DNA from: Streptomyces filipinensis
Lineage (GTDB): Bacteria > Actinomycetota > Actinomycetes > Streptomycetales > Streptomycetaceae
Assembly (NCBI RefSeq): GCF_014649495.1
Contig: NZ_BMTD01000019.1
Span: 1-64,000, forward strand
Reading direction: 5' to 3'
DNA length: 64,000 bases
The notes under the pieces are model-generated. The model had not been told where the DNA came from. It did not search any database and was given only the letters and a program-made list of their open reading frames with translations. How positions within the stretch are numbered: position 1 is the first letter of the stretch; the number at the start of each line of letters is the position of its first letter. The translations under genes were made by a program, and so were the position numbers. Positions 15,636 to 23,438 of the stretch are shown here, one piece after another.

Positions 15636-17335
15636 GCCCCACCACCCTTCCCGCCGCCGGTCCTGAACACGGGCACGTCACCTTCCTCGGTGCCGGACCC
15701 GGAGATCCGGGACTGCTGACTCTGCGCGCTGTGGAGGCGCTGTCGAACGCGGACGTCCTGGTCGCCGAGCACGAGGTGCTCGACGTGATCCGGACGCACG
15801 CCCGACAGGGCGTCTCCGTGGTGCGCACCGACGCGGATCCCTCCGCGGGGCCGCCGGGCACGCCCCAGTTGACGGTCGTTGACGGCACGTCAACAACCGC
15901 CGCTTTCCGGGCCGCTGCCCGGGATGCCGCTCATCTTGTCATGGAGGCTGCGCGGGGCGGCAGGCGGGTCGTCCGTGCGGTGTCCGGGGACCCGGGACTT
16001 GATACGGACGCGGCCGAGGAAATGCTCGCCTGCGCCGCCGCCGGTGTGCCCTTCGAGGTGGTACCGGGTGTGGCGGCCGCGGTCGGCGTGCCCGCGTACG
16101 CCGGTGTGCCGCTGCGGGACGCGCAGGGGGCGGACGTCCGGTTCGTGGACGCCCGTACGGCCTCGGACCGGTGCTGGACGGAGGTGGGTGCCTCCGACGG
16201 CACGGTCGTCGTCTCCACGACCCTGGACTCCGTGTCCGCCGCAGCGGGCGAGCTCGTGTCGGCCGGCCGCAAGCCGGACACCCCTCTGACGGTGACGATC
16301 GCCGGTACGACGACCCGCCAGCGCACCTGGACGGCGACGCTCGGCACGATCGCGCAGACGCTGAAGCAGGCGAAGGTGCTGCCGTCGCCGGACGGCGGCC
16401 GGCCGGTGATAGCCGTGGTCGGCGAGCGCTCCGCCACCGCCCGGCGCGACCAGCTGTCGTGGTTCGAGTCCAAGCCGCTGTTCGGCTGGAAGGTGCTCGT
16501 GCCGCGTACGAAGGAGCAGGCGGCGTCGCTCTCCGACCAGCTGCGGTCCTACGGCGCCGTGCCGCACGAGGTCCCGACGATCGCGGTGGAGCCGCCCCGC
16601 ACGCCCCAGCAGATGGAGCGCGCGGTCAAGGGCCTGGTGACGGGCCGCTACGAGTGGATCGCCTTCACGTCGGTCAACGCGGTGAAGGCGGTACGGGAGA
16701 AGTTCGAGGAGTACGGCCTTGATGCTCGGGCTTTTGCGGGTATCAAGGTGGCTGCGGTGGGCGAGCAGACCGCGAAGGCGCTCGTCGCGTTCGGTGTGAA
16801 GCCGGACCTGGTGCCGAGCGGCGAGCAGTCGGCCGCTGGTCTGCTGGAGGACTGGCCGCCGTACGACCCGGTGTTCGACCCGATCGACCGCGTCTTCCTG
16901 CCCCGGGCGGACATCGCCACGGAGACCCTGGTGGCCGGTCTGATCGAGCTGGGCTGGGAGGTCGACGACGTCACGGCCTACCGGACCGTGCGGGCCTCGC
17001 CGCCGCCGGCGGAGACCCGCGAGGCGATCAAGGGCGGCGGCTTCGACGCGGTGCTCTTCACGTCGTCGTCGACGGTCCGGAACCTGGTCGGGATCGCGGG
17101 CAAGCCGCACAACGTGACGGTGATCGCGTGCATCGGTCCGGCCACGGCGAAGACGGCCGAGGAGCACGGGCTGCGGGTCGATGTCATGGCGCCGGAGCCG
17201 TCGGTGCACAAGCTGGCGGAGGCGCTGGCCGACTTCGGCATGAAGCGGCGGGCTGCCGCCCTGGAGGCCGGGGACCCGGTGACGCGGCCCAGCGAGCGAC
17301 GGCCGGGGGCGCGCCGGCGCCGCACGACCACCTGA
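15632..17335 (+). CDS. hemD: Uroporphyrinogen-III synthase fused to a methyltransferase-like domain
   Basis: The 567-residue protein has two parts. Residues 10-260 resemble uroporphyrinogen-III C-methyltransferase (VTFLGAGPGDPGLLTLRAVE; FEVVPGVAAAVGVPAYAGVP). Residues 280-530 are uroporphyrinogen-III synthase (GWKVLVPRTKEQAASLSDQL; WIAFTSVNAVKAVREKF; FTSSSTVRNLVG). In the first domain the SAM-binding segment reads AVSGDPGLDTDAAEEML where active enzymes have a GGDPFxFGRGGEE-type motif, so methylation may be lost. The synthase half cyclises hydroxymethylbilane. GTG 15632 overlaps the hemC stop and follows GGGGGAG. A basic tail (RRPGARRRRTTT) ends the protein. Confidence 0.9.
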   Translation: MSPTTLPAAGPEHGHVTFLGAGPGDPGLLTLRAVEALSNADVLVAEHEVLDVIRTHARQGVSVVRTDADPSAGPPGTPQLTVVDGTSTTAAFRAAARDAAHLVMEAARGGRRVVRAVSGDPGLDTDAAEEMLACAAAGVPFEVVPGVAAAVGVPAYAGVPLRDAQGADVRFVDARTASDRCWTEVGASDGTVVVSTTLDSVSAAAGELVSAGRKPDTPLTVTIAGTTTRQRTWTATLGTIAQTLKQAKVLPSPDGGRPVIAVVGERSATARRDQLSWFESKPLFGWKVLVPRTKEQAASLSDQLRSYGAVPHEVPTIAVEPPRTPQQMERAVKGLVTGRYEWIAFTSVNAVKAVREKFEEYGLDARAFAGIKVAAVGEQTAKALVAFGVKPDLVPSGEQSAAGLLEDWPPYDPVFDPIDRVFLPRADIATETLVAGLIELGWEVDDVTAYRTVRASPPPAETREAIKGGGFDAVLFTSSSTVRNLVGIAGKPHNVTVIACIGPATAKTAEEHGLRVDVMAPEPSVHKLAEALADFGMKRRAAALEAGDPVTRPSERRPGARRRRTTT

Positions 17336-17338
17336 GGT

Positions 17339-17361
17339 ACCAGGGGGCTCGGCCCCCTGGT
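17339..17361 (+). terminator. Hairpin after hemD
   Basis: ACCAGGGGGC (17339-17348) and GCCCCCTGGT (17352-17361) form a perfect 10-bp stem with a 3-base loop, starting 4 bases past the hemD stop. There is no T-run. It likely ends or trims the rex-hemACD message before hemB, which starts 174 bases later. Confidence 0.65.
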
Positions 17362-17535
17362 CCCCCCGCGCTGGGGAGGCCGGCGGATCCAGGGATGCCC
17401 AGGGGAGCGCAAAGGCTTCGTATGACGGCGCCGTTATGCCCTCGAATGCGGTGTCTGTGGGATGCCTGTGCGCGGGGCACCGGGCCGACATGGTGTTGGC
17501 AAAGGCGCGGAGCGGGCGGGCGTAGCGTAGGAGCC

Positions 17536-18549
17536 ATGACGAAGTACGGATCTTTTCCCGGTACGCGTCCCCGCCGGCTGCGGACCTCGCCCGTCATGCG
17601 CCGCATGGTCGCCGAGACGCGCCTGCACCCGGCCGACTTCATCCTTCCGGCGTTCGTCCGGGAGGGCGTGAGCGAGCCCGTGCCGATCGCCAGCATGCCC
17701 GGTGTCGTCCAGCACACCCGCGACAGCCTGAAGAAGGCGGCGGCGGAGGCCGTGGCGGCCGGGGTCTCCGGGATCATGCTGTTCGGCGTGCCGGAGGAGG
17801 CCGGGAAGGACGCGCTGGGCACGGCCGGTACGGATCCCGACGGGATCCTGCAGGTCGCGCTGCGCGATGTGCGGGCCGAGGTCGGCGACGACCTCCTCGT
17901 CATGTCCGACCTGTGCCTCGACGAGTTCACCGACCACGGGCACTGCGGCGTCCTGGACGCCGAGGGCCGCGTCGACAACGACGCGACCCTGGAGCGGTAC
18001 GCCGAGATGGCCCAGGTGCAGGCCGACGCCGGGGCCCATGTCGTGGGCCCCAGCGGGATGATGGACGGCCAGATCGGCGTCGTCCGCGACGCCCTCGACC
18101 AGATCGGCCGCGAGGACGTCGCGATCCTCGCCTACACCGCCAAGTACTCCTCCGCCTTCTACGGCCCCTTCCGCGAGGCCGTGGCGTCGTCGCTGCAGGG
18201 CGACCGGAAGACGTACCAGCAGGACCCCGCCAACTGGCGCGAGTCCCTGCGGGAGCTGGAGCTGGACCTCGCCGAGGGCGCGGACATGGTGATGGTCAAG
18301 CCGGCCGGGCCGTACCTCGACATCCTCGCCCGGGTCGCGGACGCCGTGGACGTGCCCGTCGCCGCCTACCAGATCTCCGGCGAGTACGCGATGATCGAGG
18401 CCGCCGCCGAGAAGGGCTGGGTGGACCGCGACCGGGCCGTCTTCGAGACCCTCACCGGCATCAAGCGCGCCGGGGCGCGCAACATCCTCACCTACTGGGC
18501 GACCGAGGCGGCGCAGAAGCTGCGGCGCTACGAGGGCGTCACCAGCTGA
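17536..18549 (+). CDS. hemB: Delta-aminolevulinic acid dehydratase
   Basis: HemB condenses two 5-aminolevulinate molecules to porphobilinogen. The 337-residue protein has active-site lysines K203 (YTAKYSSAFYGPF) and K255 (MVMVKPAGPYLDIL, Schiff base). The metal loop reads DLCLDEFTDHGHCG, giving C127, D129 and C137: two of the three zinc cysteines, with the middle one replaced by aspartate. This is intermediate between zinc and magnesium enzymes. ATG 17536 is preceded by TAGGAG. It has its own 200-base upstream region after the hemD hairpin. It converges with a lipoprotein gene, overlapping 11 bases. Confidence 0.95.
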   Translation: MTKYGSFPGTRPRRLRTSPVMRRMVAETRLHPADFILPAFVREGVSEPVPIASMPGVVQHTRDSLKKAAAEAVAAGVSGIMLFGVPEEAGKDALGTAGTDPDGILQVALRDVRAEVGDDLLVMSDLCLDEFTDHGHCGVLDAEGRVDNDATLERYAEMAQVQADAGAHVVGPSGMMDGQIGVVRDALDQIGREDVAILAYTAKYSSAFYGPFREAVASSLQGDRKTYQQDPANWRESLRELELDLAEGADMVMVKPAGPYLDILARVADAVDVPVAAYQISGEYAMIEAAAEKGWVDRDRAVFETLTGIKRAGARNILTYWATEAAQKLRRYEGVTS

Positions 18550-19216
18550 GCGCGTCCGACCGGTCCCGCTGCCAGTACGTCATCGCCAGCGTGGAGTCGT
18601 AGTACACACCCTTCGCGGGCAGCGACGGGTGCGCGGAGGGGCCGCCGTCGGTGTCCGGCGTGCGGCCCAGGAAGAACACCTCCAGCTTGTGGGCGGTGCT
18701 GCCGTGCTCGCCGCTGCCGTCGGCCGCCGACAGCCGCACGCCCGCGTACCCGGACTCGCCCGGCGCCAGGGACACCACCGCCTGCGGCTCGCTGTCCTTG
18801 ATCACCTCCGGCGCCCACTGCGCGTCGTCGAAGCGCGGGGTCGGCCAGTACAGCAGGTCGCAGCGCTTGCCGCTGGTGTTCGTCGCGGTGAGCAGCAGGT
18901 GGTTGAGCGGGCGGGACACCGGGGTGGCGGTCACCTTCGTGTTCGAGCCGTTGCAGGGTTGGAGCGCCACGCCGGTGGTGTGCCCGCCCGGCTTCGCCGC
19001 CGAGGTGCGGGCGGACATGCTGGTGGCGTGGGACGCGGTGGTGGTGCCGGCGCCGGGCGTGGTGGTCCTGGCCGCCGCCGTGGCGGCCGTCGTGGGCTTC
19101 GGCTGGGCGGCGCCCTCGTCCTTGGTGCCGGTTCCGCCGGCCCCGCACGCCGTGAGGGCGAGAGCGGTCAGGGCGGTGCCGGTCGCGGCGTACAGACGGA
19201 TGTGGCGCATACGCAT
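18539..19216 (-). CDS. DUF4232-type lipoprotein
   Basis: The 225-residue precursor begins MRMRHIRLYAATGTALTAL and has the lipobox LTAC at the signal peptidase II site. A Thr/Ala/Ser-rich linker of about 60 residues follows. The C-terminal domain (LQPCNGSNTKVTATPVSRPL; LLLTATNTSGKRCDLLYWP) carries a conserved Cys pair and resembles DUF4232, a secreted beta-sandwich of unknown function. ATG 19216 or the in-frame ATG six bases later could start. It is divergent from the XRE regulator gene, sharing a 197-base upstream region with a GGGAACGTTCCC palindrome (19349-19360). Its 3' end overlaps hemB by 11 bases, tail to tail. Confidence 0.8.
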   Translation of the reverse strand: MRMRHIRLYAATGTALTALALTACGAGGTGTKDEGAAQPKPTTAATAAARTTTPGAGTTTASHATSMSARTSAAKPGGHTTGVALQPCNGSNTKVTATPVSRPLNHLLLTATNTSGKRCDLLYWPTPRFDDAQWAPEVIKDSEPQAVVSLAPGESGYAGVRLSAADGSGEHGSTAHKLEVFFLGRTPDTDGGPSAHPSLPAKGVYYDSTLAMTYWQRDRSDALSW

Positions 19217-19348
19217 GGCAAGTCCTCTTTCGGGCCGGGCCCGTTGGCGTGTTTGGATGACACACAGCCTGTGCGGCGTTTCGTCCCGGTGGCCAGGGGC
19301 TACCGGGAATCCGGGACGCGTGGAACGGCTACATGGGGGATGACCTGC

Positions 19349-19360
19349 GGGAACGTTCCC
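19349..19360. promoter_or_regulatory. Perfect palindrome between lipoprotein and XRE genes
   Basis: GGGAACGTTCCC is a perfect 12-base palindrome, 54 bases upstream of the XRE gene start and 133 upstream of the divergent lipoprotein start. It is a plausible operator for the XRE protein or another regulator. A palindrome this short can also arise by chance. Confidence 0.35.
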
Positions 19361-19413
19361 TTCCTGGAACGCCGGGAGGGGACGCCGCGAGGGGACACAG
19401 GGGTGGAGGAACG

Positions 19414-20814
19414 GTGGCGGACGGCATCACGGAGACCGGGTTCGCGGAGTTACTGCGGGAGTTGAAGGACCGCTCCGGGCACAGCTACGGCATGCTCGCC
19501 AAGCGGCTCCACATGAGTACGTCGACGCTGCACCGCTACTGCAACGGGGACGCCGTACCGACCGACTACGCCCCCGTGGAGCGCCTGGCCCGCCTGTGCA
19601 GGGCCACCCCCGAGGAACTCGTGGAGCTGCACCGGAGATGGGTGCTGGCGGACGCGGCGCGGGGGCGGAGGCGAACGGTGCGGCAGGAGCCTGCCGGGCA
19701 GGAGCCGGCGGGACGCGAACCGGCCGGGCAACAGCCGGTGGGGCAGGAGCCGGTCGGGCAACAGCCGGTGGGGCAGGGACCGGTTGCGCAAGGGCCTGTT
19801 GGGCAGGAGCCGGTGTGTGATGTCGTTCCCGTGCGGGAGGGGACGGCAGACGACGCGGCGTCCGTCCAGGGGCGGCGGGTGCCGGACGACGGCCGGCCCC
19901 GGCGGCGTACCCGGACCGTCCTCCTCGCCGCCCTCACCGTCACCGCCCTGCTCGGCACCGTGGCGCTCGCCCTCGACCTCTCGTCCAGCGGAACCGAGCA
20001 CGCCGGCAAGACCGCCCCGCCCGACGCCTCCGTACAGCACCGGGCGCCGACGGCCGGTACCACGTACGGAACGGACTCCACCCGCTCGGCCACCCCGGCC
20101 CCTCCCTCGCCCACGGCCTCCCCTGCGCCGTCCACGCCCGGGGAGGCGCCGAGCACACCGCACACCCGTCGTACGCCGGAAGAAGACCCCGCAGCCACCC
20201 CTCCCCTCGCGGTCACCACCCATCCCTACGCCTGGGCGGACCCCTGCTCCCCGCACTACCTGGTCGACCGGGCCCCGACCGAGGTCTCCCCGCCCCCGCT
20301 GGAACAGGACGCGCCCGCCTGGGTGGCCGTGCACAGGGCCGTCTCGGCCCGGGAGCAGTACGTCACCTTCACCGTGCAGGGCACCGGCTCCGACACCGTC
20401 GTCCTGGAGGGGCTCTCGGTACGCACGGCGGGCCGGCGGTCGCCGCTCGCCTGGAACGACTACGCCATGGGCTACCCGGGCGTGGGCTGCGGCGGCGGTG
20501 TGCCGACCCGCTCCTTCACGGTCGCCCTGGACGCCCTGCGCCCCGCGGCCGTACCGGAGTCGGGACAGCGCGGCTTCCCCTACAAGGTGAGCCGGTCGGA
20601 CCCCGAGGTCTTCCACCTCACGGCCGACGCCTCCGCGTACGACGTCAGCTGGTACCTGGAGCTGTCCTGGTCCAGCGGGACACGGCACGGCACGCTGCGG
20701 GTCGACGACGGCGGCCGGCCGTTCCGCACCAGCGGCAACAACGGACGGCCCGCGTACGCCTTCCCGCTGGGCGGCGAGAAGTGGGAGACGGCGTCAGAGG
20801 CGAACGCGCACTGA
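19414..20814 (+). CDS. Membrane-anchored XRE-family regulator with pentapeptide repeats and a TTA codon
   Basis: The 466-residue protein has an N-terminal XRE/HTH_31-like domain (residues 9-75; YGMLAKRLHMSTSTLHRYCN). Then come a Q/R-x-P-x-G pentapeptide repeat (about 91-135), a basic patch, and one membrane span (TVLLAALTVTALLGTVALAL). The outer part is a Pro/Ser/Thr linker and a folded C-terminal domain with a Cys pair (WADPCSPHYLVD; GYPGVGCGGG). The topology suggests an outside domain linked to an inside DNA-binding domain. Codon 13 (19450-19452) is TTA, needing the bldA tRNA. GTG 19414 follows GGAGGAAC. No ligand is known. Confidence 0.8.
   Translation: MADGITETGFAELLRELKDRSGHSYGMLAKRLHMSTSTLHRYCNGDAVPTDYAPVERLARLCRATPEELVELHRRWVLADAARGRRRTVRQEPAGQEPAGREPAGQQPVGQEPVGQQPVGQGPVAQGPVGQEPVCDVVPVREGTADDAASVQGRRVPDDGRPRRRTRTVLLAALTVTALLGTVALALDLSSSGTEHAGKTAPPDASVQHRAPTAGTTYGTDSTRSATPAPPSPTASPAPSTPGEAPSTPHTRRTPEEDPAATPPLAVTTHPYAWADPCSPHYLVDRAPTEVSPPPLEQDAPAWVAVHRAVSAREQYVTFTVQGTGSDTVVLEGLSVRTAGRRSPLAWNDYAMGYPGVGCGGGVPTRSFTVALDALRPAAVPESGQRGFPYKVSRSDPEVFHLTADASAYDVSWYLELSWSSGTRHGTLRVDDGGRPFRTSGNNGRPAYAFPLGGEKWETASEANAH
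19684..19818 (+). repeat. Nine tandem 15-bp units encoding Q/R-[EQG]-P-[AV]-G
   Basis: Nine in-frame 15-base units encode QEPAG, QEPAG, REPAG, QQPVG, QEPVG, QQPVG, QGPVA, QGPVG and QEPVC. They form a flexible, Gln/Pro-rich cytoplasmic linker between the helix-turn-helix and the membrane span. Units differ at several third positions. Copy number is likely to vary between strains. Confidence 0.9.
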
Positions 20815-20857
20815 GCGGGCGCGGACCGGGCGAGCGCGTGACGGGAGCCGTCCGGGG

Positions 20858-21679
20858 TCAGTCCCACCAGAAGGTCCAGGCGGATGCCCCGATCAGGTCC
20901 TTCGCATAGGCGCGCAGGGTGTCCCGCTCGCCCTGGAGCACGTTGTCCGGGCACAGCGCGAAGTGCTCCGCCGCCACGGCCTCCGCCTCCTCCAGGGTGA
21001 CTGGCGGGGCCGCGACCGACACGACGAGGACGTCCAGGCCGAGGGCCACCACGCGGATGCCGAAGCGGTCCTCCCAGGAGCGCAGCACCGCGCATATCCG
21101 GGCCACGTCACCCTCGTAGTTCACCGGACCGGTCCAGCCGATCGCCGCCGGGATGTCGGCGGACCGGCGGGCCGCGACCAGTGCGAGGTGCGGCTCCTCC
21201 ACGTCCGACTCCGGGTCCCCGGCCAGCGCGTCGGCGACCTGCGCTGCGCGGGTGTCCGGGTCGGCGGCGAGGGCGGCGGAGGCGGGCGCGAGGCCCGGCC
21301 ACTCGTCCCCGAACGGTTCGATCTCCCCGGCGATCTCGCCGTCCTCCGTCTCCTCCTCCCAGTACTCCGCGAGGACGTCCTCGGCGTCGTGATCACCCGG
21401 GTACGACGTCTCGCCGGGCAACAGCACCCACTCGTGCGGACCGCCCACGCCACCGCCGGTGTCCACGAGCACCGGCAGCAGGCCGGCCCGGGCCGCCGGC
21501 GCGCCCAGTGCCTTCCAGGTGCCCGGCGCGGCCGGCTTCTCCGCGTACCACAGCAGAGGTTCGTGCCAGGGGCCGTCGTCCGCCATGTCGACGAGCCTGC
21601 CGGGCGGCAGTTGAAGCCCGAGGGAGCGCCCGCTGGGGTCGGTGGCCAGCCTGGGCAGCGGATTGGGAAGAGTCGCCAT
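20858..21679 (-). CDS. DUF4253 domain protein
   Basis: The 273-residue acidic soluble protein begins MATLPNPLPRLATDPSGRSL and ends TLRAYAKDLIGASAWTFWWD. The C-terminal 110 residues (HLALVAARRSADIPAAIGW; WEDRFGIRVVALGLDVLVV) match the DUF4253 pattern, a family of unknown function often near SMI1/KNR4-like proteins. ATG 21679 is chosen because ten more upstream residues (from 21709) are unlike the family. It is convergent with the XRE gene, ending 43 bases past that stop, and divergent from the membrane protein at 21821. Confidence 0.75.
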   Translation of the reverse strand: MATLPNPLPRLATDPSGRSLGLQLPPGRLVDMADDGPWHEPLLWYAEKPAAPGTWKALGAPAARAGLLPVLVDTGGGVGGPHEWVLLPGETSYPGDHDAEDVLAEYWEEETEDGEIAGEIEPFGDEWPGLAPASAALAADPDTRAAQVADALAGDPESDVEEPHLALVAARRSADIPAAIGWTGPVNYEGDVARICAVLRSWEDRFGIRVVALGLDVLVVSVAAPPVTLEEAEAVAAEHFALCPDNVLQGERDTLRAYAKDLIGASAWTFWWD

Positions 21680-21820
21680 GACCGTGACTGTAAAGCCCCT
21701 CACTGACAACGCCGTTGACCGGGTTCCCCGATGAACCGGTGCCCGCCGCAGCCTCTCTTACCGGGTGATGTTGTGATGAGCGCCGGGTGCCGGGTTGCCG
21801 GGGGAGGGGAAGGGCGGAAC

Positions 21821-22984
21821 GTGTGGATCGGGCGTTACCCGGTGCGATGGCACATCGTGCTGCTCACCCTGTGGACCGCCGTCTGGTTCGTGGTGGCCGA
21901 GCGCCACGCCGCCATCTCCTGGCACTACCTGAGAACCGGCCAGCAACTGCTGTTCAACCAGGTCTCCGGCGGCGGCCTGGCCCTCTACGCCAACCACCCG
22001 AACCTGCAGATCGGCCCCGTCAGCTTCGTGGTGGCCGGGCTGTTCGCGCCGTTCCCGGCCGACGTCGGTGAGAAGCTGGCCGACGCGTTCATGTCCGGCC
22101 TCGGCCTGTACATGCTGGTCCTGGTCGGCCGCGCCGCCGCCGACCACAACCGGGGTACCGGCCTCAACCACAAACGCCTCCAGCAACGCGTCCTGATCGC
22201 CGGTGCCGCCTTCATCCCCATGTGGGTCGAGGTCTCGGTCCGCTTCGCCCATCTCGACGACGTCCTGGCCCTGTTCTTCACCACCCTCGCCGTCCGCGCC
22301 CTGGTCCGCGGCAGGGCGACGGCGGTGGGCGTGTTCCTGGCGCTGGCGGTGGACTCGAAGCCCTGGGCGGTCGGCTTCCTGCCCTTGCTCCTGGCGCTGC
22401 CCCGCCCCGCCCGCCTGCGCTCGGCGGCATGGGCCTTCGGCCTGGTGGCGGTCGCCTGGCTGCCCTTCTACCTCAGCCACCTGGACACCCTGCACGCGGC
22501 CCGCTTCACCATCCCCAACCAACCGGCGTCCTCGCTGCGCTGGTTCGGTGCGAACGACCCCGTGACCCCCTGGTGGGACCGTCCCGCGCAGATGGCCCTC
22601 GGCATCGCCCTGGGCGCGCTCGCGGTACGACGGCACCGCTGGCCGGCGGTGGTCTTCCTGGCCGCCGACGCCCGCATCCTGCTCGACCCGAGCGTGTACA
22701 CGTACTACAACGCCTCGGTTCTGCTGGGCACGCTCATCTGGGACTCGATCGGCCAACGCCGCCTGGTCCCCTGGGTGAGCTGGATCGCCCTCATCTCCCT
22801 CTACGGCAGCGCCCTGCTGGTTCCGTCGGACTCCACCCAGGGCCTCATCCGCCTCGCCTTCGGGCTCGGCTCGGCGGCGTACGTGCTCTTCTGGCCCCAG
22901 CGGGCGCCCCGTGGCGGGCGGACACCCGGCGCGGATCCGCCCGTCACGGCGCTGCCGGCGCGAGGTGTCAGACCAGCGTCGTGA
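21821..22984 (+). CDS. Multispanning membrane protein, GT-C glycosyltransferase-like
   Basis: The 387-residue protein has about nine to ten hydrophobic spans, beginning WHIVLLTLWTAVWFVVAE. A loop after the first span (GLALYANHPNLQIGPVSF) is followed later by VSVRFAHLDDVLALFFTTLA, in which the Asp pair resembles the acidic motif of GT-C transferases using polyprenyl-phosphate sugars. PWAVGFLPLLLALP and VDSKPWAVGF also recall mannosyltransferase-like DUF2029 proteins. The assignment is inference. GTG 21821 is preferred (GGGCGGAAC precedes it); ATG 21776 is an alternative. Its 3' end overlaps the VOC gene by 17 bases, tail to tail. Confidence 0.65.
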   Translation: MWIGRYPVRWHIVLLTLWTAVWFVVAERHAAISWHYLRTGQQLLFNQVSGGGLALYANHPNLQIGPVSFVVAGLFAPFPADVGEKLADAFMSGLGLYMLVLVGRAAADHNRGTGLNHKRLQQRVLIAGAAFIPMWVEVSVRFAHLDDVLALFFTTLAVRALVRGRATAVGVFLALAVDSKPWAVGFLPLLLALPRPARLRSAAWAFGLVAVAWLPFYLSHLDTLHAARFTIPNQPASSLRWFGANDPVTPWWDRPAQMALGIALGALAVRRHRWPAVVFLAADARILLDPSVYTYYNASVLLGTLIWDSIGQRRLVPWVSWIALISLYGSALLVPSDSTQGLIRLAFGLGSAAYVLFWPQRAPRGGRTPGADPPVTALPARGVRPAS

Positions 22985-23366
22985 TGCAGAACGGATGGCC
23001 GGCCGGGTCGAGCAGGACCCGCCAGCGGTCCTCGCCCGGCTGGAAGCCGGGCTTGGTGGCGCCCAGGTCGAGCAGCCGCTTCTCGGCGATGTCCAGGTCG
23101 TCCACGCCCAGCTCGATGTGCGCCTGCTTCTCCTGCGCGGGGTCCGGCCAGGTGGGCGGGCGGTAGTCGGCGAGGCGGTTGAAGCCGAGGCCGGTCGCGC
23201 CCTCCTTGCCGAGCAGGACGAAGTCGTCGGTGGAGTAGAGGACCGCCATGCCGAGCAACTCGCCGTAGAAGCGCGCCAGTTCGGCGGGGTCGGCGCAGTC
23301 GAAGGTGACGGCGGCGTAGCGGAACGCGGGGGCGGAAGGGGACGAGGAAGAGGTCTGCGTGGTCAT
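22968..23366 (-). CDS. VOC-family (glyoxalase fold) protein
   Basis: The 132-residue protein has two beta-alpha-beta-beta-beta modules. The first begins FRYAAVTFDCADPAELARFY (an F/C-x-D-P-x-x-A-x-F-Y VOC signature) and the second AHIELGVDDLDIAEKRLLDLG. RVLLDPAGHPFCI near the C-terminus is typical of bleomycin-resistance/glyoxalase-like proteins. Possible metal ligands are H and E in QAHIELGV. The substrate is unknown. It is divergent from a WYL regulator, with a strong dyad in the 72-base gap, so the regulator probably controls it. Confidence 0.85.
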   Translation of the reverse strand: MTTQTSSSSPSAPAFRYAAVTFDCADPAELARFYGELLGMAVLYSTDDFVLLGKEGATGLGFNRLADYRPPTWPDPAQEKQAHIELGVDDLDIAEKRLLDLGATKPGFQPGEDRWRVLLDPAGHPFCITTLV

Positions 23367-23385
23367 GGGAGGAACGTTAGGACAG

Positions 23386-23410
23386 GACCAGGACAGTTCC
23401 GGTCCTGGTC
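23386..23410. promoter_or_regulatory. Operator-like dyad between VOC gene and WYL regulator
   Basis: GACCAGGAC (23386-23394) and GTCCTGGTC (23402-23410) are perfect 9-base inverted arms with a 7-base spacer. It fills the middle of the 72-base divergent intergenic region. The arms touch the likely promoters of both genes, a typical place for a local regulator to bind. Confidence 0.6.
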
Positions 23411-23438
23411 ATGCCGAGGGCGTGCCAGACTTCCGGGC

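Noticed and set aside
19684..19818. 15-bp repeats as CRISPR or replication iterons
   Set aside because: They are in frame inside a coding gene and encode a pentapeptide linker.
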